Below, in pieces: positions 1 through 7,511 of a stretch of 11,012 bases of DNA. This DNA comes from Tritrichomonas foetus. Lineage: Eukaryota; Parabasalia; Tritrichomonadida; Tritrichomonadidae. Made by a program: the position numbers and the translations under genes. The notes under the pieces were generated by a model, which did not search any database, was not told the DNA's origin, and saw only the letters and a program-made list of their open reading frames with translations. The stretch lies in contig MLAK01001311.1 of assembly GCA_001839685.1 (NCBI GenBank), forward strand, positions 14,462 to 25,473. The letters are read 5' to 3'. How positions within the stretch are numbered: the first letter of the stretch is position 1; every line of letters starts with the position of its first letter.

Positions 1-28
1 TTAAAGTTCCAAATGGTACTGATAATGG

Positions 29-47
29 CTGTCTCTTATACACATCT
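29..47. other. Tn5 mosaic end sequence (Nextera adapter residue)
   Basis: The 19 bases CTGTCTCTTATACACATCT are an exact match to the hyperactive Tn5 transposase mosaic end used in Nextera-type library kits. Seen: full identity, no mismatch, and no recognisable Nextera index or primer tail on either side. Inference: this is uncut adapter left at a read end, or half of a mate-pair junction adapter, that entered the assembly. The bases at 1-28 may therefore not be contiguous with the rest of the window in the real genome. A biological Tn5 end is unlikely in this organism, since no transposase or IS50 sequence adjoins it. Confidence 0.9.
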
Positions 48-738
48 TTTCGCGATAATTCTTCGTAGAATTTCAATAAATATAATATAATATAAATATA
101 TCACATTTTCAAAGTATTCCTCTGCTTCTACCAATATCTGTAAAAAAGGATGTTTTTTGGTGAAACTTTTTGAATGTCTATTCAATTTCCCCAAACTTCA
201 AAAAATCACAGAAAAAACAATCTTTATTTGCAATATATTATTGCCAATTTATTAACCATATAATGTCAATATCAAATAAAAATTAATTTTCAAAAAAAAG
301 TTATTCGCACCTTCTGAAAAATGAATTTTAGAAAAAAAAATGTTTCATAAAAAAAGTCATTTTTCGAAAATGCTTGGTAGAAATTCCTTAAAAATAGCAC
401 ATTTATTCTAGTGAAAGTTACCTACACATCATATAAAAAAATGAGATCAATCTTGGGTCAAAAAGCGATCTTTATACGATGTATTTTTCATTGAATATCG
501 AAACCTTTTCAGTAATATTTCAAAATAAAAAAAAAAAAAATAAAATAAAAATAGCAAAAGGTGTATATCTTCTTCTATCCCAAATAATAATGACAATTCT
601 GTAACAGAGAATACAAAAAAAAAAATCTCATGATTTTGAATATAATTCGTCTCTCAATTCTATGAAATTCTTCATTCAATTTTCATATCATTCAATAGAA
701 TTTCTATTTTTTTAATTGTTATTAAATAACAATAACAG
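48..738. other. AT-rich spacer upstream of the 843-aa gene
   Basis: This stretch has no open frame worth calling on either strand. It holds many A-runs, including about 13 consecutive A near 528-540 and further runs near 290-350 and 615. It shows no tRNA or other structured RNA that I can recognise. The last 70 bases probably include the core promoter of the following gene. Confidence 0.6.
672..692 (+). promoter_or_regulatory. Possible initiator (Inr) cluster
   Basis: Three TCAY(A/T) matches lie close together: TCATT at 672, TCATA at 683 and TCATT at 688. Trichomonad class II core promoters use an Inr with consensus TCA+1Y(T/A). These matches are 46-65 nt upstream of the ATG at 739, farther than the usual short trichomonad leaders. 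The motif is short and frequent in AT-rich DNA, so this is only a candidate. Confidence 0.25.
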
Positions 739-3270
739 ATGTTGTCTCTTCTACTTTTATCGTTAATGATAAGAGAGAACGTGAAAATATGCTGTTATGA
801 AAGCAATGCAGCAAAGTGTTCTTCAGATGCAGATATCATATCCAAATATTCTGAATATCAATCAAAAAGTATTGTTCCATTTTTGCTCAAAGAAACTGTA
901 GAGACACTATCATTTGAATTGTATGATAATACTGACTACTTTGTTGTTGATCCTTTCCAAGTTCAAAATATCGAAATTTTCTCAGAAAATAATCTTTCTT
1001 TCCTAATTATAAAAAGCTATTGCAAAGTTACCGTTAATTCCAACGTTACTAATTTATATGCTATTAGAAAATATGACAAAGCTGATCAACTCATCAATTT
1101 TCCTAATTCTGCTCCAAAGAATTTTCATTTTCATGTTCTTGCAATTGATCCATCAAATTCTGTTGATATACGAAACTTTTTACAATGGAACGATAGTAAG
1201 AGATTTATTAGTCACTCTCCTCCAATAATAGCCATTCCAGAAGAGTCCATGGCGATAAATACAACATGGTGGACTTCTAACCGAAAGTTATCTATTGAGA
1301 CCAGGAAGTTTCCTCTCTCCAGTGATTCTCATAAACATGACATAAATCATTTTGAATATGATGATGATAGGGGGTATATGGATTCTAAATTATACACAAC
1401 TTTAATTTCTCCATGGTTGGACACAGAATATTATATTAAGGGAAGCTGGTTGAGAAACTTAAGTGTAAACATTGAGACAAGAACAGACAAAAAAGTAACT
1501 CTTAAAAGTAGTGCATCGAAATATTATACTATAAATTATTTTCATGGCGACTTAAATTTAACTAATTTTGGGAGTAGGGGATTCAGCTTCGACTACTTTT
1601 ATGATATGTGTGATCCAACAAAAACCAAATTATGTCATCCAAATCCCAACAAAAAGGTGAATTCGAAATATTCATATTATTCTACTTTCGACTGTAAATC
1701 AGCGCCTTTATATATTGATGAAGTTAAAGAAGTTAAAGATCTTCACATATTAAGTACGACATATTCGTCTGATCTTCGTGCCTACCATGGCAGTTGCTAT
1801 TTTCTTGATGGAAAAATAGAAGCATACGGCAAAAAAGAAAATGAAGATGGCAATTATTATACATCGTATCGTATTGTTTGCTCTCGAGCCTTTTTCTCTG
1901 ACAAAAACTTTACTTATGATATAGATACGAAATTTATTACTATTACAATTGAGTCTGATGCATTTCAATTGGATATGGATCAATTTTCTGATGAATACAT
2001 GAAATCTTTTATAATCAGAAGTGATAGAAAAGACAGACCAAGAGTCACTATTAATGGGAATAAGCCAAAAAGTGACATTTTTTGGGAATTTATAAATGTT
2101 GATGTTATTGGAGTTAAACTTGGTATTAGTAATCAAGTTATGCTTCAAAAGGGAAGCACATTGAATATTGATAATGCTACATGTCATCTTTTAATTTTGG
2201 TTGATGATATGAATGCATATAATTATGAAGGTCAACGATTAGCTAATACTCGAGGAAAATTTGAAATCAAATCTTCATATAAAACACTTCTCCTTAGAGA
2301 AAGAGCTGATTTAATTATGAATGAAGAAGCCGATATTGTGTTCGAGAGTAACTCATTACACAATTATGTTCAAATAACAGGAAGCAAAATATCTGGGACT
2401 TTTCGTAATTTTCGAAAATTGTCGATTTCAGCTGAATCTTATACAAACCTGAAATTTTCTGGTGTGGAAGAAATTGTTTTTTATGAGAAGGAACTTCATT
2501 TTTCTGAGTTTTCTTTCCCAACTGAAATTGAATCTACAATCATAGGATGTCCCGATGGAAATATTACTATCGATTATGTGAAAGCAGGTAAAGGTGTATA
2601 TTTCCGCAGGTTGGAGAGTGCTACAAATTCTATTGTCACAATTAAGAAACTCAATTTAACAGATGATTGTGTTGTCATTTTGAAAGGAATCATCGTGGAA
2701 CAAGTTGAAATGAGTGGATCATCTCTATTGATTTTTGAATCGACAAGGGGTATTAAGACTTCATTTACTATCAATTCTGCTGAATTCCTTCCAATGATTC
2801 AGATGAGTACACTGTCAACTGCCAAATATCCAAACATTCACTTAAAACATGATTCATCATGCAGCCCCGGAAATACTACTGCTTTAACTGATGGCAAATT
2901 ATCATTCTATTTCCTTGGGTCGTATGATGAGTTTTCATACAACGACAGAAGAAGTTCAATTCAATCAAAATTTAACAGTACAACTTTATATCTTGGAACC
3001 AACTTTTTACTAAAAACTAAAGGGGTGACTGCCTTTTTTAAACTAGCAGGATTATTACCAATGTCAAAATGCTTGATACCAGTCATAGTTGTTGATGTCG
3101 TGTTTTTCATTATTGGATTAATTATATCATTTGTTTCACCTAATAAAGATGGTTATGATGATATTGTATCGACTGTCCTAATAGAAATGCCTGTTAACGA
3201 CCAAGAAGAAGGAAATGAAGAAATGTTAGACAATAACGTTCAATATCATCAAGGCCAGTATCAATTGTAA
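739..3270 (+). CDS. Large single-pass surface glycoprotein, family not recognised
   Basis: An 843-codon open frame with no intron. I do not recognise the family. Residues 1-11 are a short hydrophobic stretch (LSLLLLSLMI) that could be a minimal signal peptide, followed by two Cys at 18-19. The long ectodomain is rich in beta-prone residues, Tyr, Asn and Ser, and carries about a dozen N-X-S/T sequons. From roughly residue 390 to 740 it alternates short hydrophobic strands with polar turns, which suggests a beta-helix or beta-solenoid, but no clear repeat unit is visible. A single strong membrane segment lies at about 779-799, interrupted by Asp786. The tail (800-843) is acidic and contains YDDI at 806-809, which fits the YxxPhi sorting motif for clathrin adaptors. 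The predicted topology is type I at the cell surface. The start is the first ATG of the frame and gives the hydrophobic N-terminus. The short signal leaves open a truncated 5' end. The coding call is secure; the function is unknown. Confidence 0.88.
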   Translation: MLSLLLLSLMIRENVKICCYESNAAKCSSDADIISKYSEYQSKSIVPFLLKETVETLSFELYDNTDYFVVDPFQVQNIEIFSENNLSFLIIKSYCKVTVNSNVTNLYAIRKYDKADQLINFPNSAPKNFHFHVLAIDPSNSVDIRNFLQWNDSKRFISHSPPIIAIPEESMAINTTWWTSNRKLSIETRKFPLSSDSHKHDINHFEYDDDRGYMDSKLYTTLISPWLDTEYYIKGSWLRNLSVNIETRTDKKVTLKSSASKYYTINYFHGDLNLTNFGSRGFSFDYFYDMCDPTKTKLCHPNPNKKVNSKYSYYSTFDCKSAPLYIDEVKEVKDLHILSTTYSSDLRAYHGSCYFLDGKIEAYGKKENEDGNYYTSYRIVCSRAFFSDKNFTYDIDTKFITITIESDAFQLDMDQFSDEYMKSFIIRSDRKDRPRVTINGNKPKSDIFWEFINVDVIGVKLGISNQVMLQKGSTLNIDNATCHLLILVDDMNAYNYEGQRLANTRGKFEIKSSYKTLLLRERADLIMNEEADIVFESNSLHNYVQITGSKISGTFRNFRKLSISAESYTNLKFSGVEEIVFYEKELHFSEFSFPTEIESTIIGCPDGNITIDYVKAGKGVYFRRLESATNSIVTIKKLNLTDDCVVILKGIIVEQVEMSGSSLLIFESTRGIKTSFTINSAEFLPMIQMSTLSTAKYPNIHLKHDSSCSPGNTTALTDGKLSFYFLGSYDEFSYNDRRSSIQSKFNSTTLYLGTNFLLKTKGVTAFFKLAGLLPMSKCLIPVIVVDVVFFIIGLIISFVSPNKDGYDDIVSTVLIEMPVNDQEEGNEEMLDNNVQYHQGQYQL

Positions 3271-3271
3271 A
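3268..3271 (+). terminator. UAAA polyadenylation signal overlapping the stop
   Basis: The stop codon TAA is followed directly by A, giving TAAA. In Trichomonas vaginalis a UAAA tetranucleotide, often overlapping the stop codon, acts as the polyadenylation signal. The match fits that rule, but four bases in AT-rich DNA carry little weight alone. A second TAAATAATTT context continues to about 3279. Confidence 0.35.
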
Positions 3272-3609
3272 TAATTTAAATCTAATATTTAGGATGATAA
3301 GCTTATTTAATGTTTGATTGAGTAAAAATCCTGGTTTGATTATTAATCTTGCTAATATTATATTTTTAAACACAGTGAAAATGAATTAATTTATTCGATA
3401 TAAACAGAATATATATATATATATATATATTTATACAGTCCAAGAAGAGAAAATTTCTAATAACTTATCCATACATAATAAAACGGATTTACTTTGTGTA
3501 AAGTGAAAAGCAAAAAAGAATTGCATACTTTGCCATTTGTCCAAAACCAAAGCAACCCACTGAAAGTACAAGAACAAAATTGTTCTAAAAGAACAACTGG
3601 ATTATAGTA
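3272..3609. other. Spacer between convergent gene ends
   Basis: This is AT-rich DNA lying between the stop of the + strand surface-protein gene and the 3' end of the minus-strand pseudogene, so it is a convergent 3'-3' spacer. It contains an (AT)11 run at 3409-3430 and a small set of overlapping AGAAC/GTTCT inverted repeats at about 3571-3596 that could form weak hairpins. I see no coding frame or RNA gene. Confidence 0.55.
3409..3430. repeat. (AT)11 microsatellite
   Basis: Eleven uninterrupted AT dinucleotides in the convergent spacer. It is likely length-variable between isolates. No function is implied. Confidence 0.9.
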
Positions 3610-5020
3610 TTAAATCATAACAAAAATGAGTAATGCATAATAAAGGGGAACTAAGAAAACACCCCATGCAGCGAGAAGGGTAACGATGGCTGTTCCAGAA
3701 ATTGGAAACATGACTCACCATTTCTCACTTTTTGGAAAATCAATTAATAAAAAGAAAAAAGGATTTACATGAAATGATGATCATATTATATGATAATTCT
3801 CCAGCTAGTTTCAAAAATCTGGATTTAATCTCATAACTACTCGCTGTTGTAGCGAATAATAGGAGAGATAAAATATTTAGGAATGCTATGATAGATAACA
3901 TGATAAATTCCACTCCAGTTTCACTCACATGATGTGCATCGAAAATAAACACCATGATTACGTCGTAACCAGCAATGGTAAAATGTGATGTTGAAGAAAA
4001 ATTTAAGGTACATGCTGACCAAATATAAAATGTATTAAAATCTCTTTTAACCACTATTGTTGTAGGATAATCAACGAAATAATGAGCAAGAATTGGTTGA
4101 AGACGAACTCCAACAGAAAGTTGGGAAACCATCAGTGATACTAATAATAATTCTGTCAAAAGACATTTAATTGGTCTTGTCATGTTAAAATTATTGCGTG
4201 TATTTTGTAATGAATAAATTGATAAAAGCATCATTATTACTATGCTGAAAATACATAATATTTCGACAACTATTAGATTATTATAGTAAAATGTCATTAT
4301 CATTTCCAAAATTGAATCAAAAATGGGAAAGATAATTGCTGGTATTAAAAATCTACTCATGATTAGCAGTTGTAAAAAAGATAAGTAATGGCCAGTTTAT
4401 GACTGATGAAACATGATCAAGATGCAGAATAAGATATGATTCAACTTTTTATAATACTGTTTGGTCATACCAATGTGTGGAAAGTAATCCACATCAGATG
4501 CTGAAAACTAATTTAGCAATGCCACCATCAGTTGATATCAAAAATGAAATGACCATAATAATTATGCAATATACTGGTGTTTTTTCATCTTCCTTTTGTA
4601 AATATGATTCTAAACCTAGATAAGAATCGTTATCATCTTGATTTTTTCACCTTTTAGCCCACTATCAGGTTGTTCATCATCATTTTTATCCTAATATTGA
4701 TTCTCATTATCATAATTATTTTCTAAAGGATGATCTGAAGAATATTTGTGATTTTTACCTTTCTTTGCTTTATCTTTCTCATACTTTGGTAATGAAAACT
4801 ATTTAATGTTCTGTCAGGATTATATCTTTTTCTTTGGCAGTTTTATCATGGTGAGAATGTGAATGATGGAATAATTGATATCTTTGAAGATAGAGTAACT
4901 TGTGGCGGTTGATTTTCATGCGAAGGCAGCTGAAAGGTAGTTTAGTAGAAACTAAATTGATCTGTACTTCGATATAAATATAAAAGTTTTTACATGTGAG
5001 CCATATTTTACTTCCTGCAT
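3610..5020 (-). pseudogene. Decayed multi-pass membrane protein gene (transporter-like layout)
   Basis: Coding-like pieces follow one another on the minus strand over about 470 codons but switch frame and hit stops. The likely start is the ATG at 5020-5018; its frame stops at TAG 4954-4952. Next come hydrophilic pieces rich in Pro, His, Lys and Asp, including HHSHSHHDKT near 4860-4830 and KYEKDKAKKGKNHK near 4785-4740. The first membrane piece (PVYCIIIMVISFLIST) lies near 4590-4530. Another piece runs through one TAA at about 4404-4402 into the longest open part, 206 codons from ATG 4360 to TGA 3740. That part has about five hydrophobic segments (residues 4-24, 29-50, 65-84, 127-142, 150-172). 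After a frameshift near 3760, coding resumes across one TGA and ends with a further membrane segment (VTLLAAWGVFLVPLYYALLI) and TAA at 3612-3610. A hydrophilic N-terminal domain plus at least seven membrane segments suggests a transporter or channel, perhaps MFS-like, but no diagnostic motif is clear. I see no trichomonad intron signals explaining the breaks. Confidence 0.72.
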
Positions 5021-5040
5021 TGTAGCTATCTTATAAAAGA

Positions 5041-5397
5041 TTTCCTTCTCCCCATTCGAGAAAAGTTATTGAAGAAAAAAAGATTTATTAGATTTGAAGA
5101 AGTTTTACAATGTTTAATGAAGGATTAGTCTTTGTTCGGCATGAAAAGAAAATAAATATACCAGAAACGCTGTTTAAAGTAGTGATTTTGGCTTATTTTC
5201 CACCAATTCGTAGGCATGCCTTTGTTGGGGAATAAGAGTGTCATCAACAAGCCAGATTCCCATCTGAAAAAGATGACACACAAAACAAAGAAGAAATCTT
5301 TACACTTGCTAATCACGATTGTTCAATTGAATTTTGTGATCGAGTTTTGAAATATTCCAAAACGAAATTGAAAATTCAATTGAACAATCGTGATTAG
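5041..5397 (+). pseudogene. Decayed coding remnant, family unknown
   Basis: On the + strand, frame 1 stays open from 5113 to the TAG at 5395-5397 except for one TAA at 5233-5235. It reads as normal-looking protein: GLVFVRHEKKINIPETLFKV, then PPIRRHAFVGE, and after the stop KEEIFTLANHDCSIEFCDRV. Just upstream a second frame (about 5066-5127) gives a Lys-rich piece ending QCLMKD, so a frameshift probably separates the two. The remnant is about 110 codons and has no start I can defend. Its 3' part is the left arm of the 53-bp inverted repeat, and the right arm is an inverted copy of the same coding stretch. The opposite-strand 63-codon frame at 5125-5316 is a weaker alternative, because it is Phe/Trp/Tyr-heavy in the way reverse-complement shadows often are. 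I cannot name the parent gene. Confidence 0.5.
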
Positions 5398-5423
5398 CAA
5401 GTGTAAAGATTTCTTCTTTGTTT
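5283..5423. repeat. Perfect 53-bp inverted repeat with 35-bp loop
   Basis: Arm 1 is 5283-5335 and arm 2 is 5371-5423; comparing the reverse complement of arm 2 with arm 1 gives 53 of 53 matches. The loop, 5336-5370, is itself an imperfect palindrome around AATATT at 5351-5355, so the structure is almost a continuous 141-bp foldback. Arm 1 is coding-like in the + frame of the surrounding remnant, while arm 2 only repeats it inverted. Full identity inside otherwise decayed DNA points to a recent event: a foldback duplication, an inverted-repeat element end, or an assembly or amplification chimera. If transcribed, it would form a long perfect hairpin RNA. Confidence 0.95.
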
Positions 5424-5512
5424 AAAAGGATTCCCTGATCAGTCGCCTAAACTGTCACTCACAAAAATGGTGCAAACGTTTTGGTATTCGAATAACGGTA
5501 ATATTGCATTGA

Positions 5513-5528
5513 TTCTTCTTCTTCTTCT

Positions 5529-5602
<74 letters not shown>
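5513..5602 (-). repeat. (TTC)6 plus T72 tract; poly(A) tail on minus strand
   Basis: Six TTC units (5513-5530) are followed by 72 consecutive T (5531-5602). On the minus strand this reads A72 then (GAA)6, directly after the end of the 118-codon ORF. Long pure A with a short simple repeat beyond it is the usual look of a retroposed transcript end. The exact length of a 72-base homopolymer in an assembly should be treated as approximate. Confidence 0.85.
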
Positions 5603-5603
<1 letters not shown>

Positions 5604-5617
5604 GTAAATTTGGAAAA

Positions 5618-5974
5618 TTATATTGGTAAGCCAGGTTTGCTGCTTTTCTCTTTTCCAGGTTTATGGCAATTTTGTCCTGGTTTGGGAATGGAATCGCAGT
5701 TTTGTGTATCTTGAGTTATTTTTGGAATTAGGAACAAGAGTGGCTTTGTCCCTGGCTTTTGAATGGTTGGATGGTGTTCCATTGTCTGGGTATGAGCCGT
5801 TTGGGCTTCGGTTGATTTGCCAGGAGATTTTTGATTATTTGAGGTATTTGCCGCGCATTCTCGAAAATTGAGAAAATCTTGATGGTTTCTAGGTCCACGA
5901 TCCCCACCAGAATTTTTAGTTGATTTTTTAAATATTGCTTTTTGATTCATCATGCTTGTCGGGTTACAAGTCAT
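5618..5974 (-). CDS. Lys/Pro/Asn-rich 118-aa ORF, possible retrocopy with poly(A) tail
   Basis: The open frame is 118 codons, strongly hydrophilic, and rich in Lys, Pro, Asn, Gln and Thr, with no membrane segment and no domain I recognise. It has a basic KPG-rich C-terminus. Base composition is clearly less AT-rich than the flanks, and the coding strand is A/C-rich. The stop at 5620-5618 is followed by only 15 nt and then A72, which fits the very short 3' UTRs of trichomonad mRNAs and suggests a reverse-transcribed, reinserted message. A TCATA initiator match lies just upstream of the ATG. Alternatives: a second minus frame across the same stretch is open for over 70 codons without an ATG (from about 5951) and could be the true ancestral frame, making this a frameshifted remnant of a larger element ORF. 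The + strand 82-codon frame at 5623-5871 is probably a shadow. Whether any protein is made is uncertain. Confidence 0.4.
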   Translation of the reverse strand: MTCNPTSMMNQKAIFKKSTKNSGGDRGPRNHQDFLNFRECAANTSNNQKSPGKSTEAQTAHTQTMEHHPTIQKPGTKPLLFLIPKITQDTQNCDSIPKPGQNCHKPGKEKSSKPGLPI

Positions 5975-5978
5975 AATT

Positions 5979-5983
5979 TATGA
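5979..5983 (-). promoter_or_regulatory. Candidate initiator for the 118-aa ORF
   Basis: The minus strand reads TCATA at 5983-5979, matching the trichomonad Inr TCA+1Y(T/A). A+1 would be at 5981, 7 nt before the ATG at 5974, in the usual range for trichomonad leaders. If the unit is a retrocopied mRNA, this would also mark its expected 5' end. Confidence 0.35.
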
Positions 5984-6312
5984 ATTTTTCAGAAAACAGT
6001 AGCAGTTATATATAAAACATACCAAAAAAGACAACAGTTAGATTTTATCTTTTAGAAAAAGTTCAGACATCATCAGAAAATTGAAGTGTGTAAACTAAGA
6101 CCGTTGTTCGTAGACAATTTTTCAGAAGCCATGATTCATACAGTATATATACACTCGCTTGGGCTCTTAATTGAAGTCATCGAATAGGGTTCACGCTTGT
6201 GCCCAAGGGTTGCAAAAATTATGCCCAAGGTTTGAGAAAAATCAGAATAAATTAGACATCTTTGTAACTTAAGAATCCCTCCTCCTAAGTATGCTATAAG
6301 TTATATATCTTT

Positions 6313-6332
6313 AATAGAATAGAATAGAATAG
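6313..6332. repeat. (AATAG)4 pentanucleotide repeat
   Basis: Four exact AATAG units in the non-coding spacer. It is a simple repeat with no visible role. Confidence 0.85.
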
Positions 6333-7376
6333 ATAATCTAGCTAATTCTCATACGAATTCCTCAGGGAAATTCACGAGTGGCAAGTAACGACCAAATAAA
6401 CTATGAAAAAACAAAAACAAGCAAATTATATGTGATTATCAATTCGATCTAATTCCGATTCTAAGAAAACTTTAAATTTCATGCTAATAAACAAATTAAA
6501 TGATGAATTATGGAATTGGTGGTGTTATCAAGTAATGATTATGTAAATATATGAGTTGTTATGTAAATAAATTAGTTAAAATATCTTTCTTCTGTAAACA
6601 CATGAGTTTTTATCTGAGTTCATGAGTGACGGGTGCATGTTTTCTAAAATTTGATGTGTTTTGGTGCAGCTTGATGATTTTTTTTGGTGAGAATATGTAT
6701 TATTCTGTTCATCGAATATATGCACTAATATTCATGATATAGACAGCAATTTGGAATTAATCCAATATTCAGTTGAGTTTATTTCTCTAATCTATCTCTT
6801 TTTATCTTAATAAAATTTCATGTGATTTCAGATCTAGTATGTGGCTTAAAATATTAGAATATCAAGAACTAGTTTACACAAAAATAATCACAATGCAAAT
6901 GTGGAAAGAATATTCAAATATTGTATTTTTAATGATGATATTATCCCTTTGAAAGTGTGAATTTCAATAAATCTGCCGAAGTTGCAAATGGCAAGTTTTG
7001 CAAATATACACAAAAATTTATTTTCCATAAAGCTACTCATTTAAATACCTTTAAAAAAAATCAAGAATAGCCAGATTCCTGGTCAATTAATTAATAAATT
7101 ATCAAATATATGAAAATAAGAGAACTTTAAAATCTCTTTTTTTGTCCGAGTTTTAAATCTACATTTGCAATTGATGATTCATTTCATTAGAAATGTCTTT
7201 TGTGAGAAAAATCTAATTTATTTGTATAGGAATATGTTGAAATAGTTTTTTCAATCTGTGTTGAAGCAATTAGTCAATAATTTGATAATGGTTAAGAAAT
7301 TAGATTTGTTTCAATTGCAATATCATATAAAGAAACAGTTTTTTATAAAGATAAAAGATAATGCGCTTCACCGTCT

Positions 7377-7378
<2 letters not shown>

Positions 7379-7408
<30 letters not shown>
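7379..7408. repeat. (TA)15 microsatellite
   Basis: Fifteen uninterrupted TA units, about 100 bp past the 3' end of the Pmp-like gene. The tract is likely polymorphic in length. Confidence 0.9.
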
Positions 7409-7411
<3 letters not shown>

Positions 7412-7511
7412 GATTTTCAAATTCAGTCAAAATAGAGAAATAAAAAAGAGACAAAAATTTTCTAATTTTTTTATCATAATATTTAAAAGACAATAATAAC
7501 ACAAATATGAA

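Larger units (their letters stand above)
5984..7511. other. Gene-poor spacer with microsatellites
   Basis: About 1.5 kb with no supported gene. It contains (AATAG)4 at 6313-6332, (TA)15 at 7379-7408, and a repeated GTGCCCAAGG/ATGCCCAAGG pair near 6200-6230 with the inverse CTTGGGC near 6157. A short minus-strand frame starting ATGGCTTCTGAAAAATTG near 6132 looks like a gene beginning but meets tandem stops after 19 codons. I see no tRNA, rRNA or intact mobile element. The part nearest 7511 is the 3' flank of the Pmp-like gene and has TAAATA on the minus strand at about 7485. Confidence 0.5.

Noticed and set aside
1750..2187. 145-codon minus-strand frame within the 843-aa gene
   Set aside because: It is fully nested in a convincing coding frame on the other strand and its composition is that of a reverse shadow (Ile/Lys/Asn/Phe-heavy, no domain).
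2315..2774. Two minus-strand frames of 68 and 66 codons inside the 843-aa gene
   Set aside because: Nested antisense frames with no upstream motif or homology sense; shadows of the real gene.
3740..4360. The 206-codon frame as an intact membrane protein gene
   Set aside because: Coding-like sequence continues on both sides in shifted or interrupted frames, including a further C-terminal membrane segment, so it is the largest open piece of a pseudogene.
5125..5316. 63-codon minus-strand frame as a transposase fragment
   Set aside because: The Trp/Phe/Tyr-rich reading has no DDE-type spacing, and the opposite strand gives a more protein-like frame with a single stop.
5467..5607. Plus-strand frame from ATG 5467 through the T tract
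   Set aside because: Most of it is poly-Leu/poly-Phe encoded by (CTT)n and T72; a low-complexity artefact.
5623..5871. 82-codon plus-strand frame after the T tract
   Set aside because: The minus strand has the longer frame, a TCATA initiator and a poly(A)-like end in the right order, so this is more likely a shadow.
6150..6235. CTTGGGC / GCCCAAG inverted pair as a regulatory hairpin
   Set aside because: Only seven bases pair, with a loop of about 40 bases; too weak to support a feature.
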